Origin: CAZTNW01 sp964614945
Lineage (GTDB): Bacteria; Caldisericota; JANLFM01
Reading direction: 5' to 3'
DNA: 64,000 nt
Assembly: GCA_964614945.1 (NCBI GenBank)
Contig: CAZTNW010000002.1
Span: 1-64,000 of the forward strand
Shown here: positions 24,888-33,024 of the stretch, in pieces
How the letters are laid out: every line of letters begins with the position of its first letter
Numbering within the stretch: position 1 is the stretch's first letter
Position numbers and translations under genes: made by a program
Notes under the pieces: generated by a model
What the model saw: only the letters and a program-made list of their open reading frames with translations
Told to the model about the DNA's origin: nothing
Databases searched by the model: none

Positions 24888-25920
24888 GCGCGGCAAAATA
24901 AACATCCTCTATTTTATTCCCGCCCTTATCTTGATTGGACTTCTTGTCTCCGGCATTATCTTTTTTGGCCCGAGCAAGATGCCCATAACGGAGAAGGTGG
25001 TCCTCATTTCTTCCCAGCTTTCAGCAGAAAAGCTCGCCGATTTCCTGCTGGCTGAAGGATTAATCTGGAACAAGGTGGACTTCCTTATGGAAGCTCGTTC
25101 TCAGCATCTGGACGCTTTTTTTGAGGAAGGAGAGTATTTCCTCTCGAGCGAGATGGGCGTTTCCACTATTGTACACAGACTGAAGGAGCACGAGGTGCTG
25201 CGCTATAAATTCGTGCTTCCAGAGGGAACGAGCGTCGCCGGGATGGCTAAAATCCTTTCCCGCACACCATTGTTCTCCCTTGAGAACACGGCCTCCTCCA
25301 CCCCCTTCATCAAAACGGAGGATTTCCTCGGGCTTGCCCTGGAATCAAAGGATAAATTCCGGCTTTCCTTCAATCGTGAGAACCAGACTGCGAGCCTGGA
25401 GGGCTACCTTTTCCCCTCCACCTATGCTCTTCCTCGCATGAGCGAGGAAGAGCTGATCCAGTTCCTTCTGGATACTCTGGAGCAGCAAATCGATCCGACC
25501 TGGCTTGATCGGGCGCGGAAAATGGGCTGGTCGTTTCACAAGGTGCTCACCCTGGCTTCAATCATAGAGAAAGAGGCGGGTGTGAGCAGGGAGATGCCGA
25601 TTATCTCCTCGGTCTTCCACAATCGCCAGCAGCAGGGCATGAAGCTGGAATCGGATCCCACGGTGGAGTACGCCATCGGGGATCACCACTTCCCCTTGAC
25701 ACCCGAGGAGCTCGGCTTAGATTCCCCCTACAATACCTACGTCTATCCCGGCCTGCCACCAGGGCCGATCTGCAATCCTGGTCTGGAGGCGATTGAGGCG
25801 GCCCTATATCCGGCCGAAACCGATCTCTATTTTTTTGTGGCGAAAGGTGACGGTACCCACCTCTTCGCCTCCACCTACGAGGAACACCTCGCTAACATCG
25901 AGAGCCTCGATAGGAATTAG
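24874..25920 (+). CDS. mltG: MltG, endolytic peptidoglycan transglycosylase
   Basis: Membrane-anchored lytic transglycosylase that cleaves nascent glycan strands and sets their length. It has 348 residues: a transmembrane anchor at about 10-30, a LysM-like region, then the YceG catalytic domain with 'LASIIEKEAGVSREMPIISS' (catalytic glutamate in IIEKEAG), 'VFHNRQQQGMKLESDPTVEY' and 'NTYVYPGLPPGPICNPG'. It ends 'GTHLFASTYEEHLAN', also typical. The likely start is TTG 24874, overlapping the previous gene by 14 bases. It is in the usual Bacillota neighbourhood, before udk. Confidence 0.94.
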   Translation: MQRHRRGKINILYFIPALILIGLLVSGIIFFGPSKMPITEKVVLISSQLSAEKLADFLLAEGLIWNKVDFLMEARSQHLDAFFEEGEYFLSSEMGVSTIVHRLKEHEVLRYKFVLPEGTSVAGMAKILSRTPLFSLENTASSTPFIKTEDFLGLALESKDKFRLSFNRENQTASLEGYLFPSTYALPRMSEEELIQFLLDTLEQQIDPTWLDRARKMGWSFHKVLTLASIIEKEAGVSREMPIISSVFHNRQQQGMKLESDPTVEYAIGDHHFPLTPEELGLDSPYNTYVYPGLPPGPICNPGLEAIEAALYPAETDLYFFVAKGDGTHLFASTYEEHLANIESLDRN

Positions 25921-26529
25921 ATGCGCAGAGCTACTCTGATCGGGATAGCCGGTGGTTCCGGCTCGGGCAAAACCACTTTAGCGGAGATGATCATCTCCCG
26001 CTTGAAGCCCGAGAGCGTGGTCGTAATTGAGGAAGATGCCTATTATCGCAACTTCCCTCACCTGACCCTGGATGAACGGCGAAAAATCAACTACGACCAT
26101 CCGGACGCATTCGATCATGAGCTTCTGTCTGAGCACCTGAAAAAGCTCCTGAGCGGCGAAAGGGTGGAAAAACCGATTTATTCCTTCATTACTTATGAAC
26201 GGACTGGCCAGAGCATCCCGGTGGGGCCCGCCCTTATTATCCTGCTTGAGGGTATATTGATCCTGGAAGATTCTCGTCTGCGGGAGCTCATGGATATTAA
26301 ATTATTCGTTGACACAGACGCTGACATCCGTTTCATTCGCCGCTTGCAGCGCGATGTCAAGGAGAGGGTACGCTCGATGGAATCGGTCATTAGGCAATAC
26401 GAAGAGACAGTGAGGCCAATGCACCTCCAGTTCGTTGAGCCGACCAAGCGCTATGCAGATCTGATCATACCCGAGGGAGGAATGAACGAGGTCGCAGTGG
26501 ACGTGATCGTCTCGCGACTGAGAAGATGA
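25921..26529 (+). CDS. udk: Uridine kinase
   Basis: Phosphorylates uridine and cytidine with ATP or GTP in pyrimidine salvage. It has 202 residues. The P-loop is 'GIAGGSGSGKTTL' (residues 8-20), followed by 'EEDAYYRNF', 'INYDHPDAFDHELL' and 'LLEGILIL' with downstream 'LFVDTDADIRFIRRLQRDV', all canonical. The ATG directly abuts the mltG stop. The next small gene starts in its last codons (ATGA overlap). Linkage of udk to mltG is conserved in Bacillota. Confidence 0.95.
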   Translation: MRRATLIGIAGGSGSGKTTLAEMIISRLKPESVVVIEEDAYYRNFPHLTLDERRKINYDHPDAFDHELLSEHLKKLLSGERVEKPIYSFITYERTGQSIPVGPALIILLEGILILEDSRLRELMDIKLFVDTDADIRFIRRLQRDVKERVRSMESVIRQYEETVRPMHLQFVEPTKRYADLIIPEGGMNEVAVDVIVSRLRR

Positions 26530-26765
26530 ATCTTGTTCGGGAAATTTGTTTCCAGATCATGGTACAGCGGAAAGAGGAGTCTTTCCTCCAGAGTCTCCTG
26601 GAGGGGTACGATGGCATGGTCACCATCCTCAATACAAAACCCGGAAACGGTGAAATAGAGATGATCATATCATCGAGCGAGGGCTTCCGGGAAACCCTGC
26701 GCTTAATACTTGATGATCTGCGAAAGACAGTGGGAATATCTTTCAAGGAAGAGGGATGCCCTTAG
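26526..26765 (+). CDS. Small protein, DUF4911-like
   Basis: A 79-residue protein of unknown function. The pattern 'FLQSLLEGYDGMVTILNT' followed by a short beta hairpin ('GEIEMIISSSEGFRETLRL') resembles the DUF4911 family, which is recalled rather than verified. It is coupled to udk by an ATGA overlap and to yqeG by a ten-base overlap, so it is certainly expressed with them if they are. No catalytic residues are recognisable. Confidence 0.6.
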   Translation: MNLVREICFQIMVQRKEESFLQSLLEGYDGMVTILNTKPGNGEIEMIISSSEGFRETLRLILDDLRKTVGISFKEEGCP

Positions 26766-27265
26766 CAATTTTCTTTCCAAAGAACTATTGGGATAAGATT
26801 GAGGAGATCCCTGTGGATTTCTTTCGTCGGTCCGAAATCAGGGGGATAATCCTCGACCTGGACAACACCATTGCCCCTCGCAGAGCAGCCAGTGTCTCGC
26901 CAGAGGTGACTAAATGGCTTACGGCTTTAAAAGAAGAGGGGTTGCGTCTGCTTCTCCTCACCAATGCAGGCAGGGAGAGGGTTCAGCGTTTCAAGGATCA
27001 ACTGGGCATCGAGGCCATTCCTAATGCCATGAAGCCCTTTCCCGGAGCTTACCGCCGCGCAATAAAGATGCTGGGGTTTCCCCCGGCCCGGGTCGCTGTA
27101 ATCGGGGATCAGGTCTTTACCGATATCTGGGGCGGAAATCTGGCCGGAGCATATACGATTCTGATCAAGCCCATCTGCCGGAAGACGGATTTTTTCACCA
27201 CAAAATTTGTCCGCTTTATGGAGAAAATGGTCCTCCGCTCTTATTTGAAGCAGGAGGAAAGGTAA
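26756..27265 (+). CDS. YqeG-type HAD IIIA phosphatase
   Basis: A 169-residue haloacid-dehalogenase-superfamily hydrolase. Motif I is 'LDLDNTIAPR' (nucleophile and acid/base aspartates), motif II is 'LLLLTNAG', the lysine lies in 'NAMKPFPGAYRRA' and motif III is 'VAVIGDQVFTDIWGGN'. These match the YqeG family of Bacillota, close to phosphatidylglycerophosphate phosphatases. The physiological substrate is not settled here. It ends the operon running from the AI-2E gene; a gene-poor gap follows. Confidence 0.85.
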   Translation: MPLAIFFPKNYWDKIEEIPVDFFRRSEIRGIILDLDNTIAPRRAASVSPEVTKWLTALKEEGLRLLLLTNAGRERVQRFKDQLGIEAIPNAMKPFPGAYRRAIKMLGFPPARVAVIGDQVFTDIWGGNLAGAYTILIKPICRKTDFFTTKFVRFMEKMVLRSYLKQEER

Positions 27266-27274
27266 TTCGAACAA

Positions 27275-27318
27275 ATTTCCACAACTTTATCCACACGATC
27301 CACAGAAAGATATTCACA
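27275..27318 (+). promoter_or_regulatory. Cluster of four DnaA-box-like 9-mers
   Basis: Four same-orientation 9-mers within 44 bases: ATTTCCACA (27275), TTATCCACA (27287, exact consensus), CGATCCACA (27296) and ATATTCACA (27310). All end in CCACA or TCACA. They open a 385-450 base stretch without a convincing gene (27266 to the transporter start). No dnaA or dnaN gene is in the window, so origin, datA-like titration site or DnaA-controlled promoter are all possible. Confidence 0.45.
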
Positions 27319-27650
27319 ATCCCAGTTTGCCTACCTCTTTGATCGGTTCAGGGGAGACCCTCGGAGGGAATCAGCCTTCTTCCACCCTCTAAACCGGCAG
27401 GCGTTCGATATTTGACCGCTGCCTTTTCCTGGCGGAAAAATAAGCGAGCGACCCCTGCGTTCCCCAGTCAGATCCCCGGGGCGAGTGGATTGTAAGGGTG
27501 GGAAGCAAGTCAGCCGATGGGGGCTTAGACCCGCTGACATTCAACTGAATCGCGCAGGCGTGCATCAGGCCAAGCAAAGGGGAAGAAAAACAAACACTTC
27601 CCAGAAAGCCAGGGAGCAAAAGGTGGCGTTAAAGAAGAAATGGAGACCAC

Positions 27651-28664
27651 TTGCAAGGTCGTGCTCAGATTGTACAAAATAGATATCCAAATAGCGGAAT
27701 CGGGCTAAACAATCTCTTGCTGCCTCTAAAAAGTAATTCAGGGACGACAACCGACAGGGCAAGTGAACACAGGCTGATTCAAGGAAAGACTTTCCCTTAT
27801 CTCGCCCTGGCGCTAGGGGTATTATGCCTGGGAGCCTCCGGCATCCTCGTGGGATTGACCGACGCCCCTGGGCCTGTAATGGGTTTCTACCGCATGGCTG
27901 TGGCCATTGTCGCGCTCGCCGTGCCTTTCTTCCTGCGTATGAAGGGCAGGCCAATCTCATTACGAGAGCTACTCCTTTGTTTTCTAGGGGGAATCTTCCT
28001 CGCTTTAGATCTGGCGTTCTGGATGACGGGCGTCAACTTGAGCGGGGCCACGATCCCTACCCTCTTGGGTAACACGGCGCCGCTCTGGGTAGGATTGGGT
28101 ACCGTCTTACTCTTCCGTAACCCGCTGAAAATTCAATTCTGGGTAGGTCTGGGGTTGGCACTCCTCGGAGCAGCTTTCATCATCGGCTTAGATTCGCTGA
28201 AATCGGCGTCTTTCGGTCTTGGCACCCTTTTCGGTTTGCTGAGCGGATTCTTTTACGGGGGATATATGTTGATTACCCAGGTCGGAAGAAAGACCATGGA
28301 TCCCTTCAGCTATTTCTGGCCCGCCGCCCTCAGTGCTGCTGCCGTTCTCTTCCTGACCTGCCTCGCTTTCGGCATGCCGATCACCGGCTACCCTCTGCGC
28401 ACCTACATCCTGTTTATCGTAATGGGGATTGTGGTTCAGGTTCTTGGCTACCTCTGTGTGAACTATGCCCTAGGGCACCTACCCGCATCCTTAGTCTCGC
28501 CTACCCTGCTGGGGCAACCGGTTCTCACCGCTATTTTTGCTGGGCCAGTCCTGGGGGAAGGTCTGAGCTCGTGGCAAATCTTCGGGGGGTTGGCCGTACT
28601 TCTGGGCATCTATCTCGTGCACAGGAGCAATCCCAAGCCCCCTCCTGTTGCTCCTCCTGCTTGA
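27651..28664 (+). CDS. EamA/DMT-superfamily transporter
   Basis: An integral membrane protein with about ten helices in two EamA repeats. The first repeat runs from 'ALGVLCLGASGILVGLTDAP' and the second ends 'LLGQPVLTAIFAGPVLGEGL' followed by 'GLAVLLGIYLV'. The open frame starts at TTG 27651 (337 residues). The first 45 residues are not family-like, and TTG 27717 or a later codon may be the real start; none has a clear ribosome-binding site. It is not close in sequence to the EamA protein at 9670. The substrate is unknown. The end overlaps the open frame of ligA but not its chosen start. Confidence 0.8.
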   Translation: MQGRAQIVQNRYPNSGIGLNNLLLPLKSNSGTTTDRASEHRLIQGKTFPYLALALGVLCLGASGILVGLTDAPGPVMGFYRMAVAIVALAVPFFLRMKGRPISLRELLLCFLGGIFLALDLAFWMTGVNLSGATIPTLLGNTAPLWVGLGTVLLFRNPLKIQFWVGLGLALLGAAFIIGLDSLKSASFGLGTLFGLLSGFFYGGYMLITQVGRKTMDPFSYFWPAALSAAAVLFLTCLAFGMPITGYPLRTYILFIVMGIVVQVLGYLCVNYALGHLPASLVSPTLLGQPVLTAIFAGPVLGEGLSSWQIFGGLAVLLGIYLVHRSNPKPPPVAPPA

Positions 28665-28686
28665 ACCTTTTTGCTATGCTATCCTA

Positions 28687-30696
28687 ATGGGACGAGAAGA
28701 AGCGACCCGGCGAATCGAAGACCTCCGCCGCCTGATTGAGTATCATCGTTGGCGCTATTATGTGCTCGACCAGCCGGAGATCCCCGACGAAGACTTTGAC
28801 CTGTTCATGCGTGAGCTAGAGGGCCTTGAGGAGCAATATCCCGATTTGACCACTCCTAATTCCCCCACTCAGCGAGTGGGCTCAGCCCCAGCGAAGGAAT
28901 TCAAGAGCATTCCCCACCTCCAACCAATGCTCTCTTTGGACAATGCTTTTCAGGAAGATGAGCTTTTAGCCTTTGACCGTCGAATCAAGAGGGTGCTCGG
29001 AGAAATCTCGATCGAGTATGTATGCGAGCTCAAATTCGACGGTCTGGCCGTCTCACTGCGCTACGACAATGGTGGCTTTCTCCGAGGAGCCACGAGGGGC
29101 GACGGATTTCAGGGAGAGGACATCAGCCAGAACCTGCGGACGCTCAAAGCCCTTCCGCTTCGGCTCCTTGAGGGAAAAGCCCCTCCTCTTCTTGAAGTCC
29201 GGGGAGAGGTGATAATGACCTACCACGATTTCGAAAGACTGAACGCGGAACGGGCGAGGAGGGGTGAGCCGCTGTTTGCCAATCCCCGCAATGCCGCCGC
29301 CGGGAGCGTGCGGCAATTAGACTCCAGGGTGACTGCCCAGAGGAAACTTGATTTCTTCGTTTATGGCCTGGGCGCTTTCTCTGGGTTGGAGATCAGGAGC
29401 CACTGGGAAGCCCTACGGTTCCTTCGATCCTGCGGGTTTAAAGTCTCGCCGCATATTCGCCTGGTCTTCTCTATCGAGGAAGCTTCGGCCTTCTGCCACG
29501 AATGGAAGGAGAGGAGAGGAGAACTTCCCTTCGGCACTGATGGAGCGGTGATAAAAGTAAATTCATTCGCTATGCAGGAGCGCCTGGGGTCAACTACCCA
29601 CAGTCCACGCTGGGCAATTGCCTTCAAATTCCCCGCTTCGGAAAAAGTGACGAAAGTGGAAGAGATCGTCAGTTATGTTGGTCGCACTGGCGCCATCACA
29701 CCGGTGGCCGTCCTCACTCCCGTGGAGATCGATGGAACCACTGTCTCGCACGCTTCCCTCCACAACGAAGATGAGGTGAGGCGGAAGGATGTGAGGCTTG
29801 GTGACTACGTACTCGTTCATAAGGCCGGGGCAGTAATCCCGGAAATTATCTCCGTCCTTGCGGAGAGGAGGACAGGTGGGGAGATGCCTTTCGAGATGCC
29901 CAAGGTCTGCCCCATCTGCGGGGCAGAGACTCTGAGATTAGAGGGGGAGGCCGTTACCCGCTGCACGAATATCTCATGTCCGGCTCAGGTCAAGGAGAGG
30001 ATGAGACATTTTTACGCGGTAATGGAAATCGAGGGGTTCGGCTATGCTATCGTCAGTCAGCTCGTGGATAAAAAGCTTGTTCATGATCTCGCCGATATCT
30101 ACTTCCTCTCCTTAGAGGAACTGATCTCGTTAGATCGAATGGGGCTGACTCTCGCGAAAAAGCTCCTGAAGAATGTGGAGTCCAGCAAAGATCGTCCGCC
30201 CAGGCAGTTGCTTTGCGCCCTGGGAATCCCCCAGGTGGGGTGGCATGTGGCCGACCTGGTCACGCGCAAATACAATTCCTTAGAGGAACTCTTCCAACTC
30301 AAAGAGGAAGACCTCACAAGTATTCCGGGGATAGGTCACTCGATCGCCCAAAGCATCCTGGTTTTTTTCCGGCAGCCGGAGACACGTAAGCTGATGGACA
30401 AACTGAAAAGGGCCGGCGTACGATTGAAAGAGGAGCCACAGAGGAAGATTAAAGCTCAGCCCTGGCGCGGGAAAATCTTTGTTTTCAGCGGAACGTTGAG
30501 ATGCTGGTCGCGCGAAGAAGCCGAGAAGTTAGTGCAGTCTCTGGGGGGAGATACTACATCATCTGTCTCTAAAATGACGAGCTTTTTGATTTCAGGAAAA
30601 AATCCGGGTAGTAAGCTGAAAAGGGCTGAGGCGCTCGGCATAAAAATAATCGAGGAGGAAGAATTCATGCGTATGCTAGAGGAGGAGAAGGGATGA
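28687..30696 (+). CDS. ligA: NAD-dependent DNA ligase
   Basis: Seals nicks during replication and repair using NAD+. It has 669 residues from ATG 28687, standard length. It carries the adenylated lysine K116 in 'CELKFDGLAVSLRY', 'RGDGFQGEDISQNLRT', a four-cysteine zinc finger ('CPICGAE' and 'CTNISCPAQ'), helix-hairpin-helix repeats ('LTSIPGIGHSIAQSI') and a C-terminal BRCT domain ('WRGKIFVFSGTLRCWSREEA'). No Shine-Dalgarno precedes the ATG. A TATGCT stretch about 10 bases upstream could even be a -10 giving a very short leader. It is coupled to the next gene by an ATGA overlap. Confidence 0.96.
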   Translation: MGREEATRRIEDLRRLIEYHRWRYYVLDQPEIPDEDFDLFMRELEGLEEQYPDLTTPNSPTQRVGSAPAKEFKSIPHLQPMLSLDNAFQEDELLAFDRRIKRVLGEISIEYVCELKFDGLAVSLRYDNGGFLRGATRGDGFQGEDISQNLRTLKALPLRLLEGKAPPLLEVRGEVIMTYHDFERLNAERARRGEPLFANPRNAAAGSVRQLDSRVTAQRKLDFFVYGLGAFSGLEIRSHWEALRFLRSCGFKVSPHIRLVFSIEEASAFCHEWKERRGELPFGTDGAVIKVNSFAMQERLGSTTHSPRWAIAFKFPASEKVTKVEEIVSYVGRTGAITPVAVLTPVEIDGTTVSHASLHNEDEVRRKDVRLGDYVLVHKAGAVIPEIISVLAERRTGGEMPFEMPKVCPICGAETLRLEGEAVTRCTNISCPAQVKERMRHFYAVMEIEGFGYAIVSQLVDKKLVHDLADIYFLSLEELISLDRMGLTLAKKLLKNVESSKDRPPRQLLCALGIPQVGWHVADLVTRKYNSLEELFQLKEEDLTSIPGIGHSIAQSILVFFRQPETRKLMDKLKRAGVRLKEEPQRKIKAQPWRGKIFVFSGTLRCWSREEAEKLVQSLGGDTTSSVSKMTSFLISGKNPGSKLKRAEALGIKIIEEEEFMRMLEEEKG

Positions 30697-31265
30697 AAGA
30701 GCTCCTGGATCTTTTTCGGGCGTGCTTGAACAGCCCCCAGGATGTCGCTCTCGCCCTAAAGCGATTGCCTCAGAAACGGCTTTCGCTAATTGATGCGGTC
30801 CTTGTGTGCCTGCTCGGTCTCCTGGTCATCCTGGCCCTGGCCCTTTTGCGCAAGGAAGTTCAATTCATCACCCTGCTTGTCCTGCCCCTTGCTTTCCTCC
30901 TCTGGGCTCTGGTAGGATTCATCGCCTTCATCTGGTGCGTAAATTCGAAGGGTGAGGCCTCTCTGAAGGAAACCCTGCTCGCCACACCCCTTTCCCTATT
31001 TTTTCCAACACTTCTTACAATTCTGCTTTTGAGCCTAAACCAGATCTTTATCGGCCCCAGGATCGCCGAGAGTCCCGTTCCTTTCGAAATGAAGGCGCTT
31101 GACCTTTTTTCCGGAATGCTGGGGCCAGTTTATGGGTGGCTCTTCTTCTACAAAGTTTTGCGGAAGCTCCACCAGATTAAGCCGCGCTATGCCATGGGAG
31201 CAAGCCTGGTTGCACTTTTCCTCGGTTTGATTCTCGCTTACTTTGCAGGAACTCTGCTCCGATGA
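30693..31265 (+). CDS. Hypothetical membrane protein (possibly Yip1-like)
   Basis: A 190-residue protein with five or so hydrophobic segments (about 32-52, 58-82, 95-118, 138-152 and 166-188). It opens with the soluble 'LLDLFRACLNSPQDVALALK', which with the membrane topology is reminiscent of Yip1-domain proteins. This is only a resemblance. It sits in a tightly coupled run ligA - this gene - gatC with four-base overlaps at each end, so it is co-translated with housekeeping genes. Confidence 0.6.
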   Translation: MKELLDLFRACLNSPQDVALALKRLPQKRLSLIDAVLVCLLGLLVILALALLRKEVQFITLLVLPLAFLLWALVGFIAFIWCVNSKGEASLKETLLATPLSLFFPTLLTILLLSLNQIFIGPRIAESPVPFEMKALDLFSGMLGPVYGWLFFYKVLRKLHQIKPRYAMGASLVALFLGLILAYFAGTLLR

Positions 31266-31555
31266 AAGTAAGTAGGGAGCTCGCCGCCCATATCGCCTTT
31301 CTGGCCCGATTGGATTTCTCAAGCGAAGAGCTGGAGATTTTACGCCAACAGATGGAGGAATTCCTCTCCTATTTCGCCCGCATCTCTGAATTGAAAACTG
31401 AGGAGGTCCCCCCTACCGGAGGAGTTCTTCCCCTCACGAACGTGGCGCGGGAGGACACCGTCGGCCCCTGTCTCTCACAAAGGGCGGCCCTGAATAACGC
31501 GCCGGCCGAGGAGAATGGGTTCTTCCGCGTTCCCGCTATCCTGGAGGAACCGTGA
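31262..31555 (+). CDS. gatC: Asp/Glu-tRNA amidotransferase subunit C
   Basis: A 97-residue small subunit that clamps GatA to GatB. Typical features: 'HIAFLARLDFSSEELEILRQ' at the N-terminus and a C-terminal extension with 'LREDxV'-like 'VAREDTVGPCLSQRAALNNA' and 'NGFFRVPAILE'. The order gatC-gatA-gatB with four- to eight-base overlaps is the standard Bacillota operon. Confidence 0.94.
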   Translation: MKVSRELAAHIAFLARLDFSSEELEILRQQMEEFLSYFARISELKTEEVPPTGGVLPLTNVAREDTVGPCLSQRAALNNAPAEENGFFRVPAILEEP

Positions 31556-33024
31556 AAGAACTCCTCTCTTCCCCTGCCCATCTGGTCAGAGATCTGATCC
31601 AAAAAAAGGAAATTCGCGCGCAGGAGATCGTGCAGGCCTCCCTGGAGAGGGTGGAATCCCTCGAGAAGGACCTCAGAGCATTCATCACCGTAGACGCTGA
31701 GAGGGCGCTGAGGAGAGCCGGTGAAGTGGATAGGGAGGTTGAAAAAGGAAAGAACCCCGGCCTCCTTGCTGGAATTCCCGTCGCCTTAAAGGACAATCTC
31801 TGCACAATGCACCTCAAGACTACCTGTGGTTCGCGCATGCTCGAGAACTTTTTTCCGCCCTACAACGCTACCGTGGTGGAACGATTGGAGAAAGCCGGTG
31901 CTGTGATCCTGGGCAAGACGAATATGGACGAGTTCGCCATGGGCTCGTCTACGGAGAACTCGGCTTTCTTCTTCACCCGCAATCCCTGGGATTTTTCCCG
32001 GGTGCCAGGAGGATCTTCCGGCGGCTCCGCAGCAGCGGTAAGCGCGGCAGAGGTTTCTCTCGCCCTCGGCTCTGACACAGGCGGGTCCGTTCGCCAACCC
32101 GCCAGCTTCTGCGGCGTCGTTGGTCTTAAGCCTACTTACGGGAGGGTCTCGCGCTACGGGCTGGTAGCCTTCGCCTCTTCCCTCGATCAAATCGGCCCCC
32201 TGGCGCGAAATGTCACGGATTGCGCGTTGATTTCTCAGGTCATCTGCGGCCATGACCCCCTGGACTCGACCTCGCGGCCCGATCCCGTACCCTCCTTCAA
32301 CAATGAGCTGAACGAAGGAAAGGGCCGGTGGCGGCTCGGTTTAATAAAAAACCTGGAGGAGTGGAGGATCGAGCAGGAGGTCAAGGAGGCCTATCGACGC
32401 TCCATCAAGCATTGGGAGGACATGGGCTGTTCCCTTGTCGAAGTGGAGCTCCCTCACGCAGAATACGCCCTCCCCACGTATTATTTGATCGCTGCTTCAG
32501 AAGCTTCAGCTAACCTCGCGCGTTACGATGGAATCCGCTTCGGCCTGCGTGTGGAAGGTGAAACCCTGACCTCCAGCTTGAAACAAACAAGAGCAAGGGG
32601 ATTGGGAGCAGAGGCCAAGCGTCGCATCATGCTGGGGACTTATGCCCTTTCCGCAGGTTATCGTGACGCTTTTTACCTACAGGCCCTCAAAGTGCGCACT
32701 TTAATCCTGCAGGATTTCTCACGTGCTTTCGCAGGGGCTGATTTCCTCTGGATACCTACATCCCCCACCCTCCCTTTCGAATTGGGTGAGAGGATCGAGG
32801 ACCCCCTTTCCATGTATATGGCCGATCTTTTTACAATTCCCATCAGCCTTGCCGGATTGCCCGCTCTTTCGCTACCGGTTTCACTCAAAGCTGGTTTGCC
32901 CGTTGGTATGCAGCTCGTCGGGCGGACTCTGAGTGAGTCGCAACTGTTTCAGGCGGCCAGAGCTTACGAGGAAGCAAGCGGAGTGCACGATTTGCAGCCT
33001 CCGCTGGGGAGAGGACATGCCTGA
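31552..33024 (+). CDS. gatA: Asp/Glu-tRNA amidotransferase subunit A
   Basis: Amidase subunit that releases ammonia from glutamine for conversion of Glu-tRNA(Gln) (and Asp-tRNA(Asn)) to the amidated forms. It has 490 residues. The Ser-cisSer-Lys triad is visible as K80 ('PVALKDNL'), S156 ('PGGSSGGSAA') and S179 ('SDTGGSVRQPA'). The amidase signature continues 'GVVGLKPTYGRVSRYGLVAF'. It is coupled to gatC (ATGA-type overlap, GTG start at 31552) and overlaps gatB by eight bases. Confidence 0.97.
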   Translation: MKELLSSPAHLVRDLIQKKEIRAQEIVQASLERVESLEKDLRAFITVDAERALRRAGEVDREVEKGKNPGLLAGIPVALKDNLCTMHLKTTCGSRMLENFFPPYNATVVERLEKAGAVILGKTNMDEFAMGSSTENSAFFFTRNPWDFSRVPGGSSGGSAAAVSAAEVSLALGSDTGGSVRQPASFCGVVGLKPTYGRVSRYGLVAFASSLDQIGPLARNVTDCALISQVICGHDPLDSTSRPDPVPSFNNELNEGKGRWRLGLIKNLEEWRIEQEVKEAYRRSIKHWEDMGCSLVEVELPHAEYALPTYYLIAASEASANLARYDGIRFGLRVEGETLTSSLKQTRARGLGAEAKRRIMLGTYALSAGYRDAFYLQALKVRTLILQDFSRAFAGADFLWIPTSPTLPFELGERIEDPLSMYMADLFTIPISLAGLPALSLPVSLKAGLPVGMQLVGRTLSESQLFQAARAYEEASGVHDLQPPLGRGHA

